Below, piece after piece: positions 44,799-55,882 of a stretch of DNA of 64,000 nucleotides. Below the pieces are notes generated by a model that searched no databases, had not been told where the DNA came from, and saw only the letters and a list, made by a program, of their open reading frames with translations. Position 1 is the first letter of the stretch. Each line of letters starts with the position of its first letter. This DNA is from Rhipicephalus microplus. Taxonomy: Eukaryota > Arthropoda > Arachnida > Ixodida > Ixodidae. Position numbers and translations under genes: made by a program. The DNA is taken from NCBI RefSeq assembly GCF_043290135.1, contig NC_134705.1, forward strand, positions 35,901,771 through 35,965,770. Reading direction: 5' to 3'.

Positions 44799-46700
44799 TC
44801 ATAATTCAAAATAGATACACTGTATTATGTTAATAAGTGATTGAATGGTGTTACAGCACACAATATTGTTGTCTAGTCTATTCCAATGGTAGATAGCTGA
44901 CGAAAAACGGAAATATTTGTGAGCGTCAACACGACTTAAAAGTTGGTGGATAGCTTTAGAATGGTTCAGTCGCGATGAGTGTTTGGGTGGGTCTAATAGG
45001 TGATGAGATCGTGGTATGCGGAATTGACCATGATATATTTGGTCAAGAATTTTTGTCTCTACATAATCCTGCGTTGTGAGAGAGGTTTCAAGTCTGGCCT
45101 TGCTAGCAAGCCTGCACAACTGTATTGCCTCGAGAAGTCTGAACATACAAACCTAACTTCCAATTTTTGTATTCTTTCTATTTTATTAAGAAGTGGACTC
45201 CAGATGAGATCGGCGTACTCTAAACATGGTATAGTTAGTGTTTTGTATGCATTAAGTTTAAGGTGTGATGGTGCAGTGCGCAATTTTCTCCTCGGGAAGG
45301 ATAGCTTCCTATCCTCTTTACGACTTATGGCTAAAACTTAAAGTGCCCAGTTTAGGTTCGATGACAAAGTAACGCTAAAGTATTCTACTTGGTCACTTTT
45401 GTGGATAGTTTTGTTTCCTATAGTATATGTAAAGTTAAGGGGGTTGGTCTTATTTGTGAATATAATGAATTGAGTTTTGGTTGTGTTTAATTTCATGCCC
45501 CAAGTATCGCACCAGCAATAGATCATTTGCAATGAATTGTTCATGCTAACGTGATCGTTTGAATTGTGTACGACTGTGTACACGACGCAGTCGTCTGAGA
45601 ATAGTCACATTTGAACAGGATTCTTAAGAGAAAATTGAGCGTCACTTATAAACACATAAACAAAAGTGGGGCAAGTACCGATTCCAGAGGTATTCCAGAG
45701 TAAACATCAAGCGGTTGCGATAGATGGCTGTCGATTGTCATTCTCTGTTTTCGTTTGGTTAAAAAACTGTTAATCCACGCTACTATTTTATTATCAATAC
45801 CAAAGGTCGATACTTTTATTATTATATCGTTGTGTGAAACAACAACGAAGGCTTTAGAGAAGTCTAAAAAAGTGGCATTTAATTGAATGTTCTCGTTATT
45901 GCATTGGTTATCTCATGAGTGGATTCAGCTAATTGGGTTGTAGTTGAGAGACCTGATCTGAAGCCATGTTGATGTTTGTAAAGGAGCTCATTTGTTTTTA
46001 GGTGAGTTATTATGGCCTTGAAAATTATATGTTCAAATATTTCGTAGCAGGATCTCGGAAGCGACACTGGGCGGTAGTTGCTTATTTCTAGCTTAGAGCC
46101 TGATTTGCGTATAGGGAGAACTCTAGCGTTGCACCAGTCGTCCGGTAATTCAGAAGTGTGTAGAGATAACATGTATATTTTAAAAAAAATATTTAGACGT
46201 ACATTGCGCATATCGGCATAAAAACGAGCTAATACTTTCATGAGGACCAGTGGACTTTTTCATGTCAAGCTTGAGCAGAAAAGCAAGTATGCTTCTTCCT
46301 TTACAATATGCTTTTTGCATAGGTACTTTCACAGTATAGGCGGGTAGTACTGCGTTAGTGGTACGTTTCGTAAAACTGATTGAAATAACTTATTCATCTG
46401 GTCAGCGATTTGTCCTGGTTCCCTAATATCTTGCTCTGAATACTTAATTTGCGAGATTGAATGTCGTTGATCTGACAATTTCGCCAGAATTCGTGGTCAC
46501 TGTGGGTTATAAGTGAAGGTAACGTAGTGTTGAAGAAATGACTTTTTGCTTCGAACATTTTAGGTTTCAAGGCTCCGATAAGATCGGTTGTGTTGCTTTT
46601 GTTTCCCTTTTTCCACCGTCGTTTCATTTTTCTTTTCAGTTGAATTGTTTCGCGTGTTATCTAAGGGTACTCCCGGTTGATGCGTTTCTTTTTATTCGAA
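44799..46700 (-). pseudogene. LINE ORF2 reverse transcriptase (CR1/Jockey-like)
   Basis: Minus-strand pieces in order: linker (46394-46627), RT fingers 'NYRPVSLPRSCYEIFEHI' and 'HQHGFRSGLSTTTQL' (45879-46241), a palm motif reading FSDD in 'FSDDCVVYTVVHNSND' (about 45605-45560), 'CDTWGMKLNTTKTQFI', the thumb 'LKLNAYKTLTIPCLEYADLIW', and the tail ending 'NIIQCIYFEL' at 44799. It would copy LINE RNA at the nicked target. Frameshifts and stops separate the pieces. Confidence 0.82.
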
Positions 46701-47080
46701 ATGAAGGTATGTTAACTATGTTAACTATGTGTTTACTATGTGTTACTATGTGTTTACTATGTGTTAACTATGTAGTTAACTATGTGTTTACAACGTGTCC
46801 AGAGTTATATTTCCGTTAGCATGCCAAATGCATGAAACTGTCATCACGATCATTTGCACGCTCATTTGCACGGGTGTAATCTTTAAAGAAAACAGGTATT
46901 GGCTTTTTGTTTTTCGCGTGTAAGTAATGGGATAAGTTAAAGAAATCACTTTGTGGTCTGGACTCTGTCCCTACGGAACAATCTGTATGCAGTAGGGACA
47001 ACTTCCGAGTCACGTACTCCAAGGTGAAGCAGTTTCTGTTAATATTAGAACGTGAGGATGGTAGGATAGGATGAGGCTCT

Positions 47081-48125
47081 CTAAGTGATCGAGTTTGTTT
47101 TGCACAGCTCTAGCGTTGAAGTAATTTTAAGTGCTTTAGTACTAGGTCGTCGTTTCAATTTCTTCTTATTCGTAGACTTTTTATGCGTAGTTGAAGTTGA
47201 CGGGATGCTTCGCGGTTGGCCTGGTTGCTGCGATATGTCAGTTCTAGCATTCTTTACCGGGTGCCAAGTATAAACCTTGCCATTGACTTTCAGTTTATGG
47301 GACAGTAGTTTAACTTTTGCTCCTTCAGCTCTTTCGCTTGCTGCTGAGTGCCACAAGTGCACGCAAATGTCCTTTACTCTTTTAGAAAAATCCTCAGAAA
47401 TGGACAGGGGCGTTTCCTTGAGCTTGTAACAGCTAGACAGGATTTTTCTTTGTTCGTTGTAGTCATAAAAACGTAGGCTGATTGGTCTTTCTGCGACACT
47501 TTTACGGGTGCCTACCCTATGAATTCTTTCGATGCCTTTTACTTCGACGTCGAGTGTCCGTTTCAGAACGTCTTCTTTCACTTTCAGTTTTGTAAGATGG
47601 CATCTTCAATAGGCTTTTCCGTAACACCATAAAGTATCAAACTATTGCGTTTACTTCTATTTTTTAAATCATGTAGTTTTAGTTCAAGGCTTTCAGTTAC
47701 ACATTTCGTGATGTCGTAGTTACTTTCAAACTTGGCCAATCTCTCCTCGCAGTGCTTATGTCGTTTCATATCGTTTCCGATTTTAGCAAGCCTGGTTTCC
47801 ATATTATTCACAGTTCTTTGTACCTTCTTTAGGTTGGCCATTAGTTACTTTAACATTTGGTTGTTTTAGTTTGTTCTTTAAGCATTTCTTTTTAAATAAA
47901 ATTGTTAGGGTAGGTATCGGATTCGGAATCGGAATTCGGACCAGGATTAGGCTCAACGTCACCTGATGTTAGTAACAAAAGTTTACACAAATGATAACAA
48001 TCAGTAATCAATGAAACAAGGAAGCGTGGTCTTGGCAGCACCATAAGAGTTACATCGTCATCTCTTACTGAGTTAAAAGCGTAATCGTCACTAACCTGCC
48101 AAATAAAAAGAGCAGGAATAAGCAT
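47081..48125 (-). pseudogene. LINE ORF1 with N-terminal 2A-like sequence, coiled coil and RRM-like domain
   Basis: The start ATG at 48125 lies in the last 5' repeat unit. Residues 56-63 are DVEPNPGP (47937-47960), preceded by 'LLLLTSG', the consensus of ribosome-skipping 2A peptides. Downstream pieces: 47841-47584 coiled coil ('VQRTVNNMETRLAKIGNDMK') ending 'RSKRNSLILYGV', then 47581-47081 'IERIHRVGTRKSVAERPISL' and 'LKETPLSISEDFSKRV', typical of the RRM/C-terminal domain of LINE ORF1 RNA chaperones. A stop after 'YPNNFI' and one frameshift break it. Confidence 0.82.
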
Positions 48126-48724
48126 CGCTGCCTGGTCGGTGCCGCCAAGTGCACTGAAGTGCCTTGGGTCACAGGCTAGGCTTTTATGCTGTCGACAGCT
48201 TGCTGGCGTCAGTGTTGTCGCGACTGTGACGTGGTAGTTGCGCTGTTGAGGTGCGCAGAAGCTGGTCGGTACTGGAATGGGTTTGGTCTATGATGTCCTT
48301 TCTACGTTGGTCAATGGCGTCGATCCATTTGCGTGCAAATTCGTAGGTAGCCCGGCCAAGGCGCATTTAGGCCACAGCGAAATCTGCACAACAAAAAGAG
48401 CAGGAATAAGCATCGCTGCCTGGTCGGTGCCGCCAAGTCCACTGAAGTGCCTTGGGTCATAGGCTAGGCTTTTATGCTGTCGACAGCTTGCTGGCGTCAG
48501 TGTTGTCGCGTCTGTGACGTAGTAGTTTCGTTGTTGAGGTGCGCAGAAGCTGGTCGGTACTGGAATGGGTTCGGTCCATGATGTCCTTTCTGCGTTGGTC
48601 ACTGGCGTCGATCCATTTGCGTGCCGATGCGTAGGTAGCCCGGCCAAGAGGCATGTAGGCCACAGCAATCTGCGCAACAAAAAGAGCGGGAATAAGCATC
48701 GCTGCCTGGTCGGTGCCGCCAAGT
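48111..48724 (-). repeat. ~287-bp tandem 5' monomers of the LINE
   Basis: The landmark AGCAGGAATAAGCATCGCTG (plus strand) recurs at 48111, 48399 and, as AGCGGGAATA, at 48685 (periods 288 and 286). Each unit carries the same ATG context (MLIPALF) on the minus strand. The outermost unit is truncated at the PLE junction. This resembles monomeric LINE 5' UTR promoters. Confidence 0.8.
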
Positions 48725-49436
48725 CCGTCGGTTTGCGATATAGGGTTGCAGAAAGCTTGTCTTCTTCTATCGTTATAGTAACATCAAGAAAGTTTGTGGT
48801 TGCTTGCGAGTAGGTGTCAGTGAAGTTTATGTTTGGATGTACAGCGTTGTAAGTGTCGGTAAAGCTGAGAAGTGCATCCTCGCTGTGGGTTCAAATAAGA
48901 AAGATGTCGCCTGTGTATCTTCTGTATAAGCGTGGTTTTAAGGAACATTGTGCAAAAAATCAGATTCTAGCTTTCCCAAGAAAATGGTGGCATTATTGGG
49001 TGCCCTTTTCGTGCCCACAGCGGTCCCGCTAATTTGTCGAAAATACTCTTGGTTGAATTCAAATCAAAGTTGCGATGGCAGAGAAATCGGGGATTTTGGG
49101 GTGTCAGGTTGTCAACGGTCTGCGTACATGTTTTGTAATGCAGCTATGCCGTCGTAGTGAGGAATATTTGTATACTATGGGGACACATCAAGAGTAACCA
49201 AGAAAGAGTTTTTCGGCACCTGCAATGTCTCGAAGAAAATGTATGGTGTCTTTTATGTATGACGTGAGAGTGCATGGAATGTGGCTTATTAAATTGTCCA
49301 CGTACCCTGATTTGGCAGTTATTGTACATATGCCTGATATGATTGGTCGACCTGCGTTACCACGTTTATGAATTTTTGGGAAAATGTAGAAGTGACCTGG
49401 ACGAGGGTATGCTGCTCGCAACGACGAGACGCCCAC
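48725..49436 (-). pseudogene. Penelope-like reverse transcriptase
   Basis: Minus strand: 'RPGHFYIFPKIHKRGNAGRP' and 'SGYVDNLISHIP...IKDTIHFLRDI' (49436-49188) are diagnostic for PLE RT. Then in broken frames 'YTNIPH.DGIAALQNMYADR', 'YTGDIFLI' (the active site, usually Y-x-D-D-I, here damaged) and 'TNFLDVTITIEEDKLSATLY', ending at 'RKPT' where the LINE begins. The RT is related to telomerase RT. Many stops; inactive. Confidence 0.85.
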
Positions 49437-49747
49437 ATGGCAGTGAGTAGTTGAATGCTTAAACTTTTTTGAAAAAGCTCATTTTCTTCACACCCGAAGC
49501 GCCTCAGCGATGCGGCGCCGTCAAGGCGGGAACAATACGTTAGTGGAAGGAGGGGTAAGCAGACCGCGGACATCTTAAAGGTTATCGTTAGAAAAAAGGG
49601 GAAGGGAAAGAAGAAGGAAAACGAAAAGAGAAAAAGATAAAGAGCGGAAGGGAGTGGCCGGGGGGTTGTCCACCTCACTGCTTTTTTGCGTATTTTCTCT
49701 CTATAAGATTGTATAAAGCTGAGCACCAAGAAATTGCACCCTCATTC
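49437..49747 (-). other. 5' region of the PLE, poorly defined
   Basis: Contains a polypyrimidine (minus strand) stretch and fragmentary frames upstream of the RT. No boundary recognised. Confidence 0.4.
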
Positions 49748-49775
49748 CTGATGAAGGCGAGACGCTGGCTGAAAC
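49748..49775 (+). ncRNA. hammerhead-ribozyme-like core near the PLE (candidate)
   Basis: CTGATGA, an imperfect hairpin (AG-GCG-AGA-CGC-TGG-CT), then GAAAC on the plus strand, opposite to the PLE coding strand. Stem II is weaker than in the 7082-7109 candidate; stems I and III not established. Confidence 0.28.
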
Positions 49776-49822
49776 GTCGAATGAAACAAACTACGTTGTG
49801 ACTTCGCACGGAGGATCTACTT

Positions 49823-49824
49823 TG

Positions 49825-49860
<36 letters not shown>
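49823..49860. repeat. (TA)n microsatellite
   Basis: About 38 bp of TA directly left of the inverted pair. Confidence 0.95.
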
Positions 49861-50169
<309 letters not shown>

Positions 50170-50192
<23 letters not shown>

Positions 50193-50390
50193 CTAAGGTT
50201 TTCTTCTGCTGACCCGCAGGTCGTGGGATTGAATCCCGGCTGCGGCGGCTGCATTTTCAATGGAGGCGAAAATGCTGTAGGCCGGTGTGCTGAGATATGG
50301 GTGCATGGTAAATAACCCCAGGTGGCCAAAATTTTCAGAGCACTCCACTGCAGCATCTCTCAGAATCATGTGGTAGTTTGCTTGTTTGCT
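50170..50390 (+). mobile_element. Ruka-like SINE, full length
   Basis: tRNA-like head with 'TTGGTCTAGTGGCTAAGG' (box A type) and 'GGGATTGAATCCC' (box B type), then the Ruka body, diverged ('GTGTGCTGAGATATGGGTGC'), ending in a GTTTGCTT repeat. Its first bases form the right arm of the inverted pair. Confidence 0.87.
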
Positions 50391-51254
50391 TGATCCTTTC
50401 ATTAGTGGCTCTCACTCGCTAAGAGGGATTCGCCAAGAAGCGGGTGGTTGGTACAAGTCAATACCTTTATGTTATCCAGGCTAGGGGAATCGGAATACTT
50501 TGTTTTGTCTGTGGGATTATATTGGCACATAGTGTAAAAACATGGAAAGAGGAGAAATCTTAAAATTTGTTGAATATCTGAGGAGTAATCGTGATATGAA
50601 ATTCTTCAGAAGGTTAAATCATTACAGTGTAATAGTTAAACAATAAATGTTAGATTGGGCTGTAAAACTCGAGAGCTGATCAATGGCTCAATAAGGTTAT
50701 ATTCTTGTGTTACATAGAAATTCGCAGAGACCGCCGCAGGTGTTCCTGTCACTGTGTCCTAATGAAGTGGCCCCAAAAGACAAAATATCACAAGTAGTAA
50801 GTGATATATCTAGTTTTTCGAATAATTGTTCTAAACATTTTTTTTAAACGGTGACATGTGAGAAGAAAATGGTCAATATGTTCGGGTTCATTACAGCTTA
50901 AGCACAGAGGGTTGGCACCAGACCAGCCCTGTTTAAGTAGAAATTAAGAGGTGGTACACGGCAACGCAATTTCGTTATAGAGACTTCAAGTTTACGCGTG
51001 GGACATCATTTATTATTCCATGCGAAGAGCAGGTGCGAGAAATCTGCATTTGGTATCGTAATTTTTTATGAGTCTTCAAGAAGAGAACGTTTTCTGAAAC
51101 TCGCTGCTGTTACGTAAGCTGTAAGAGGCATGATTGGCACAATCGTAAGATGAAGGAATGCTCACGCGAGTGTGTCCGCCTACTCATCAATAAACATATT
51201 ACGATGGCCTGGCACCCATATCATTCGCACTAGATGAAGATTTGCTAGGAATAA

Positions 51255-51485
51255 TTATTCAAAGGTTTGTAGTGCTGCTGATGCCGACGACAATGATAAA
51301 TATGAACACATGGAATACGAGTCAGTTACTCTCACAGCTGTCGAATGAGTCGCAGGAAGTTTACGAAGAGCGAGTAACACGGCCGTTAATTCCGCTTCAA
51401 ACATTCGTGTATCATCTGGGAGGTGTAATAAGAAGGACCAGAATAATGAGAGAGAAAAAGTCCCACACCTGCCTGATATCGCCAA
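51255..51485 (-). pseudogene. LINE RNase H domain (I type)
   Basis: Minus-strand frame of 76 residues: 'PDDTRMFEAELTAVLLALRK' (the conserved Glu/Ala-E-L motif) and 'VRVTDSYSMCSYLSLSSAS' (T-D-S). It is followed in another frame by 'WVPGHRNMFIDE'. The first RNase H Asp lies upstream in a broken frame. Confidence 0.75.
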
Positions 51486-52171
51486 ATTCTATATGCATTT
51501 GGCCGAATTGTTTGTCAGATTGTGTGATCTCAAATATATTAGCATTTAAAGCATCTAGAAGTGTTTGAACAAACAGCACTTGGGGTTTATGTACACGGGA
51601 CCAATGGTCATTGAAAAAGCTACAGAGCTCGGAAAAGAATACAAACTATCACCTTCTTAAAGTGGATTCAAAAATTTTTAAATAAGTTTTAACTATTTAA
51701 ATATTGAATCATCAAGAAAGAATGGCTATCTGAGCTTCTTGATACAAAACATTGTTAGCTCTGAATTTTCGCACACCTAAACAACTTCATAGACCTTCCC
51801 GCTCTTAGAGAATCAAGGGGTTTATTTTGTATGCTGGTGTACCAGAGAATAGTACACATACGAATTCAAGAATCGGACGAACGTACATGCGATAAATCAT
51901 AATCAGCGTATCTCTGCGAACACCAGAACGCAGCCAGCCAAGCCAACCTATTATCCCAACAGCGCGTGTAGCCTCAATTTTGTATGTTCAATCTCATCAT
52001 GCCAGCTAAGTTTTTGATCGTACAATACACCGATATATTTAATACAGTTAACTTGCGGAATGCTTTCTTGGTGGTACTGAAGAGAAATGGTAACTGTTAC
52101 GTCCAATAGAAAAAAACTATCCTAGCATCTTTAGTTACGTCCAGTTTCATATGAATTTTGGGAAAGGAGGT

Positions 52172-52252
52172 TTACAATGTTGCCAAATAAAACTGTGACG
52201 TCGAATGTAGTAAGTGAATATCACAGTCAGATGCAAAAAATGCAATATCATC

Positions 52253-52319
<67 letters not shown>

Positions 52320-52400
52320 ACCTTATCACTCAGTGGTATTGAACTTAACAAAATGTTAAATAGCACTGGCGACAGAACAGAGTCTTTTGGGAGGCTAAAC
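52172..52400 (-). pseudogene. LINE RT palm with microsatellite in the active-site region
   Basis: Reads 'SVLSPVLFNILLSSIPLSDKVKV' followed by a run of Tyr-Ile repeats encoded by (AT)n, then YADDIAFFASDCDI. The repeat keeps the frame and abuts the catalytic YADD. Relatives need only a few residues (V-x-I-Y-A-D-D) here, so about 15-18 extra codons were added. Confidence 0.82.
52256..52313. repeat. (AT)n microsatellite inside LINE RT coding sequence
   Basis: About 58 bp of pure AT grown from the YIYADD coding context. Confidence 0.93.
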
Positions 52401-52439
52401 TCCCTATATCAATCTTCGCTCTCTAATGTATGCCCCACA

Positions 52440-53590
52440 GCGGCCGCGCCAATCTTCGTTAAATTTGGCTACACTGCTGACCTGACAAAGAAATAAAAGA
52501 AACAACAGTTGATTTTTTCTGCAAATGTCCGACTTCTTCTTCAAGCGCGACACATGCATGGCTAAGTTGGTTTTTTTACACTGATTGGGGAAGAAGTTTG
52601 CATCTGAGGTGCTCACACACCAGGTATTTTCTACTACACGCACAGTAATTAAGAATAGCCTGCCGAACCTAGAGAGTAACTTTTTGCAAGGCCCGCTGGC
52701 GCCCCTTTGCGGCCACATCTCGTCGCCGATGCTGTAAGCAGGAGTGGGTCTATGACGTCTGTCATAGTGGCACTTCTGATTTGTTTGGGTATGGGGGATT
52801 TTCTTGATCGCTTTATTTCGGATCTTCTAACAGGCCGATTTGTGATCGTCGATACGTAGGACTGTAATGGGCTCATCGAGACTGAGGACCGCTTTCAGCT
52901 GTGGTGGTTTTCCATAAATATATTCGTAGGGAGTGTCCCGGTAGACGTGAGCAGTGCCGTGTTAATCGCAAAACCGGCTGAATACATAAGATATCCTAGT
53001 CGGCCTCCCCTCTTTTTACTATTATAGAATATGGAGCGTGTGTTGCCTGTATATCTGGCTGATTCACTCAGTAAAGTCATTTGCTTGAGGATGGAACGCT
53101 GATGCAAAGTGGTGCTGCACAGCTGTCGTGCAAAGGTACTTTTTCCGTTCCCCGCTAGCTGTAGCCGAATCAGATGTTGGCTTCCTTGGCAAGCCATGCC
53201 TCTATTCAAATCGGTGCTTCAAGAAATTGATTACGTAAGATGATGCAAGATATGGCATGGCTTCCACTTCCACGTGCTTTGACGGGTAGTCGACAGCTCT
53301 AATGATGTAATGATTTCCCACAGGGGTGCTAAGTAGAGCTCCCATATACCTAAATCAAATCTTATCGAAAATTGTTTCAGGTAGCTAGATGGGAGTTAAC
53401 AATCAAAGTTAACACCCAAGCAGTCGCTTAGACTGCTGACAGACTTTGCAACTGGCGATATAACCCCGGACGCTACTTTGCATCTTCGGCTACCAAAAGC
53501 GTCCTTGTAGTTTCCGGAGCGTGCCTCGTTGGCCGATATTTCCACCTTCTCGGTAGTCATGAATGGCATTTAACATTTTCGATCGGTGAA
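52440..53590 (-). pseudogene. pol: decayed Ty3/Gypsy integrase
   Basis: Minus-strand pieces: zinc region 'YREGGNIGQRGTLRK...YIASCKVCQQSKR' (53590-53430), core 'GNHYIIRAVDYPSKHVEVEA', 'FLKHRFE', 'FHPQANDFTE' (Glu kept), 'FAINTALLTSTGTLP', and a tail with 'YSIGDEMWPQRG'. Catalytic Asp positions are unclear. No LTR, RT or gag alongside; a lone remnant. Stops in every frame. Confidence 0.7.
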
Positions 53591-53779
53591 ACTTCGGAAT
53601 CACCAGGAGGTAACGTTGTTCGGATCGGTCCGCTTGCCAGTGGCTCCAGTACAATGTGGCAATGCGCATAGCAAAAATACTGTTATTTCCCTTCTCAGCG
53701 ATAGATATATTGACTTATGCCAATTTTTTATCGTCATGTTGGGCTCCGGAGATATTCATCTAGGCGAAAAGCATGTGAT

Positions 53780-54790
53780 TTTGCCAGGTTTGTAGTACAC
53801 ACAAGCTCAATGGCTAATAGAAAGGTGTTTCAGCCACAGATTCTACACTGGAATGATGACTCCCTCCACTGCCAACACGCTCATCTTTCTCTAGACCTCC
53901 TGCAGCAAGAATATGACGTTATTTCACTGCAAGAAACAAAAGTTCGTACGGGAGAGTGTGCGCTCCCGGGCTTCATCGCCTTCTACCGCACGACAAGCTG
54001 CCACAACGGGACCTGTCTCACGGAACATTGTGCGAACCATGCGCATGCACCTGGTGACTCCGGGGTGTCCATTGATGTGCGTCCCTTTGTTTCCCATAGT
54101 CGGGTGGATACGAGCGGTGCACTTGTCGCCATGTGAATTGCTCCGCGCTGGTTGTGCGCGTTGGTGGCACAGACACTGGTGTGGCGAGTCTTTATGCTAA
54201 GCATGACAATCCGGCTAACCACTTCGATAGTGACTCCGTGGCCTTACTTAGTGCTGTTTTTTCTGTCCTCGCGTCATCTGAGGTGACGTCCATGCGCACA
54301 ATGTCGCGTGGGACTGCGCTGATACATCCTTGGTGTCAGGGAGCTACAGGAGGTAATTCACCGCACTGGTCTCCTTCGAAACATGGACAGCATCCATTCA
54401 CTGAAATGTGGCTCCCGCACAAGCGAGATCTCACCTTCGTTTCTAGTAAAGTCTGCTACAAATGTAAGGGCGCTGCGAACACACAGGGGTCTGGTCATTA
54501 GCCGATCCCCCTCGAACCGCTTAAAACCAGCCAGGGAATCATGTGCACCCACAGCACGGTACAGTGGCCACGCTTTCGTGCATTATGCGCCTGTATACCC
54601 GATTCCTGCAACTTCATTGGCGCCCTCACTCATGGTGTGGCGGCTGTGACCATACACTGCTCTATTACGGCTGGTACTCCTGTTGGTAACTTCGAAACCC
54701 TCAACTGTCTCACAACCAGTGCAGCAAGCAAATTGCCGAACGGTATCAACAGGAGGACCACTGGACCGTGTGCAACTAAAGCCCATATAC
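53780..54790 (+). pseudogene. LINE APE-type endonuclease and linker (I-type)
   Basis: Frame from about 53810: 'PQILHWNDDSLHCQHAHLSL', 'YDVISLQETKVRTGECALPGF' (the conserved Asn and Glu of APE nucleases: W-N...LQET), 'DSGVSIDVRPFVSH', and 'VVRVGGTDTGVASLY', with a TGA at 54134. A damaged 'GD-x-NAH' region lies about 54275-54300, then 'HKRDLTFVS'. The nuclease nicks target DNA to start reverse transcription. Linker sequence ('WPRFRALCACIPDSC') runs to about 54790. No RT follows directly. Confidence 0.8.
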
Positions 54791-54799
54791 TTCGTAACA

Positions 54800-55880
54800 G
54801 TACCGCCATCAGCTCTCCCCCTCACCGCCTCCTCTCCGGCGCGTTACTTTTTTTCTTTCGCTTGCGGTAGGGGCGCGCCCTGTAACCCGCCACGAGCTTA
54901 GAGTTTGTTTTAGAGCCGGTGGCGCTCCGCTGCTGCTGCATTAGTTACAGCCGCTGTACAGCCGTGGCAGTGCCTCGCACATGGCTTTATGTAATGATTA
55001 TTCTGCGTTGAATTTCTTTTGCTCGAAGGATTTCAAGCTTACCGGTTGTGCCCCCCGCAATATCCGATGCCAACGTAGCTCTCGCCGACTGCTTCGCTCT
55101 CCGCGACCTCCTGACGCTGCGAAGCTCTCACGGTGTGGAGCCTCGGACTTCTTCGACCGGCTCCCAACTTTGCTATCACTTCCTTTTCCTGTCGCTTGCC
55201 TGTCTTATTTCATTATCTACATATGTCTTTCCCATATTCTTTTATACTCCCTCTCCTCCCATACCCTTCAAGGCACTAAGCTGTGCTCCCACAAGGGCTG
55301 CAGAAAATAGTATTTTTGTTCAATTTGCAAGCAACCACGAATTCATTCCTTTTCTCAGCAAGACTTGGAGCGCTCACTAACAATATTACGGCAGAGGAGC
55401 TGCTGCAAGCCATGCACAAGTTGTAGCGGATTGCACGTCATTTAAACACTTTTCGCAGCGTAGTGTTTCCTAATGTATCTGGTGCTGATATGTATAAATG
55501 GGTTTATTGAGAAAAGGGTCAAATAAATTAGGTAAACTTGGCACGCTAATTATGGAATTGGTAAGAAATATTTAAATTGCAGCTGCGGTTTCTTAGGCCA
55601 CGCCTTTTGGAAAGGAATAGTTCTCGTGTGTACAAGGTTTCTCGATATTTTATAACTTCAGCAATCTCAACAATGTCCAAGAAAGGGCTCGCTCAGAACT
55701 TCGTGACATTGCACATGCTACCTCTCCTCTGCCTGTGCAATAACTTTTGCACGCACTACGCCGTTCTGAGATGTCTGTCCTCTGCGGCGCAGTTTGCAAC
55801 CATTGTCTTGACGTTTTACATCTTATTGGCGTTTCAGATAATGAAGGTGATAAAGGTTGTTACTGCACCCAGAAAGTATT
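54800..55880. other. unassigned, possibly LINE 5' UTR or unique DNA
   Basis: Frames such as 54981-55310, 55048-55380 and 55577-55918 are open, but I see no domain in them. 55240-55320 is pyrimidine-rich. Confidence 0.4.
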
Positions 55881-55882
55881 TC

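Larger units (their letters stand above)
44706..48724 (-). mobile_element. LINE (CR1/Jockey-like) with 2A-like motif in ORF1, inserted in the PLE
   Basis: Minus strand: tandem 5' repeats (48724-48111), ORF1 (48125-47081), ORF2 remnant with RT (about 46700-44799), 3' UTR to about 44706. The space between ORF1 and the RT is too short for an APE endonuclease, suggesting an internal deletion. The PLE resumes on both sides. No clear target duplication. Confidence 0.82.
32930..49730 (-). mobile_element. Penelope-like retroelement, split by two later insertions
   Basis: Minus-strand pieces in collinear order: RT (49436-48725), middle part (44705-44501), GIY-YIG endonuclease (33587-32930). The breaks coincide with the ends of the LINE (44706-48724) and the SCAN-Gag LTR element (33588-44500). 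PLE proteins join an RT related to telomerase to a GIY-YIG nuclease. All pieces have frameshifts. The 5' end is uncertain. Confidence 0.8.
50470..52400 (-). mobile_element. I-type LINE, 5'-truncated in the RT
   Basis: Minus-strand pieces from RT palm to C-terminal knuckle: 'SVLSPVLFNILLSSIPLSDK' (about 52380-52325), YADD, the RNase H start 'LPDDTRMFEAELTAVLLALRK', 'VTDSYSMCSYLSLSS', 'WVPGHRNMFIDE', 'LRCRVPPLNFYLNRAGL', then 3' UTR. RNase H after RT marks the I superfamily. The C-terminal part resembles 17868-18305. Frames are broken. Confidence 0.8.

Noticed and set aside
46711..46800. A regulatory array of GTTAACTATGT motifs
   Set aside because: A short local expansion within the LINE ORF2 remnant, best explained as slippage.
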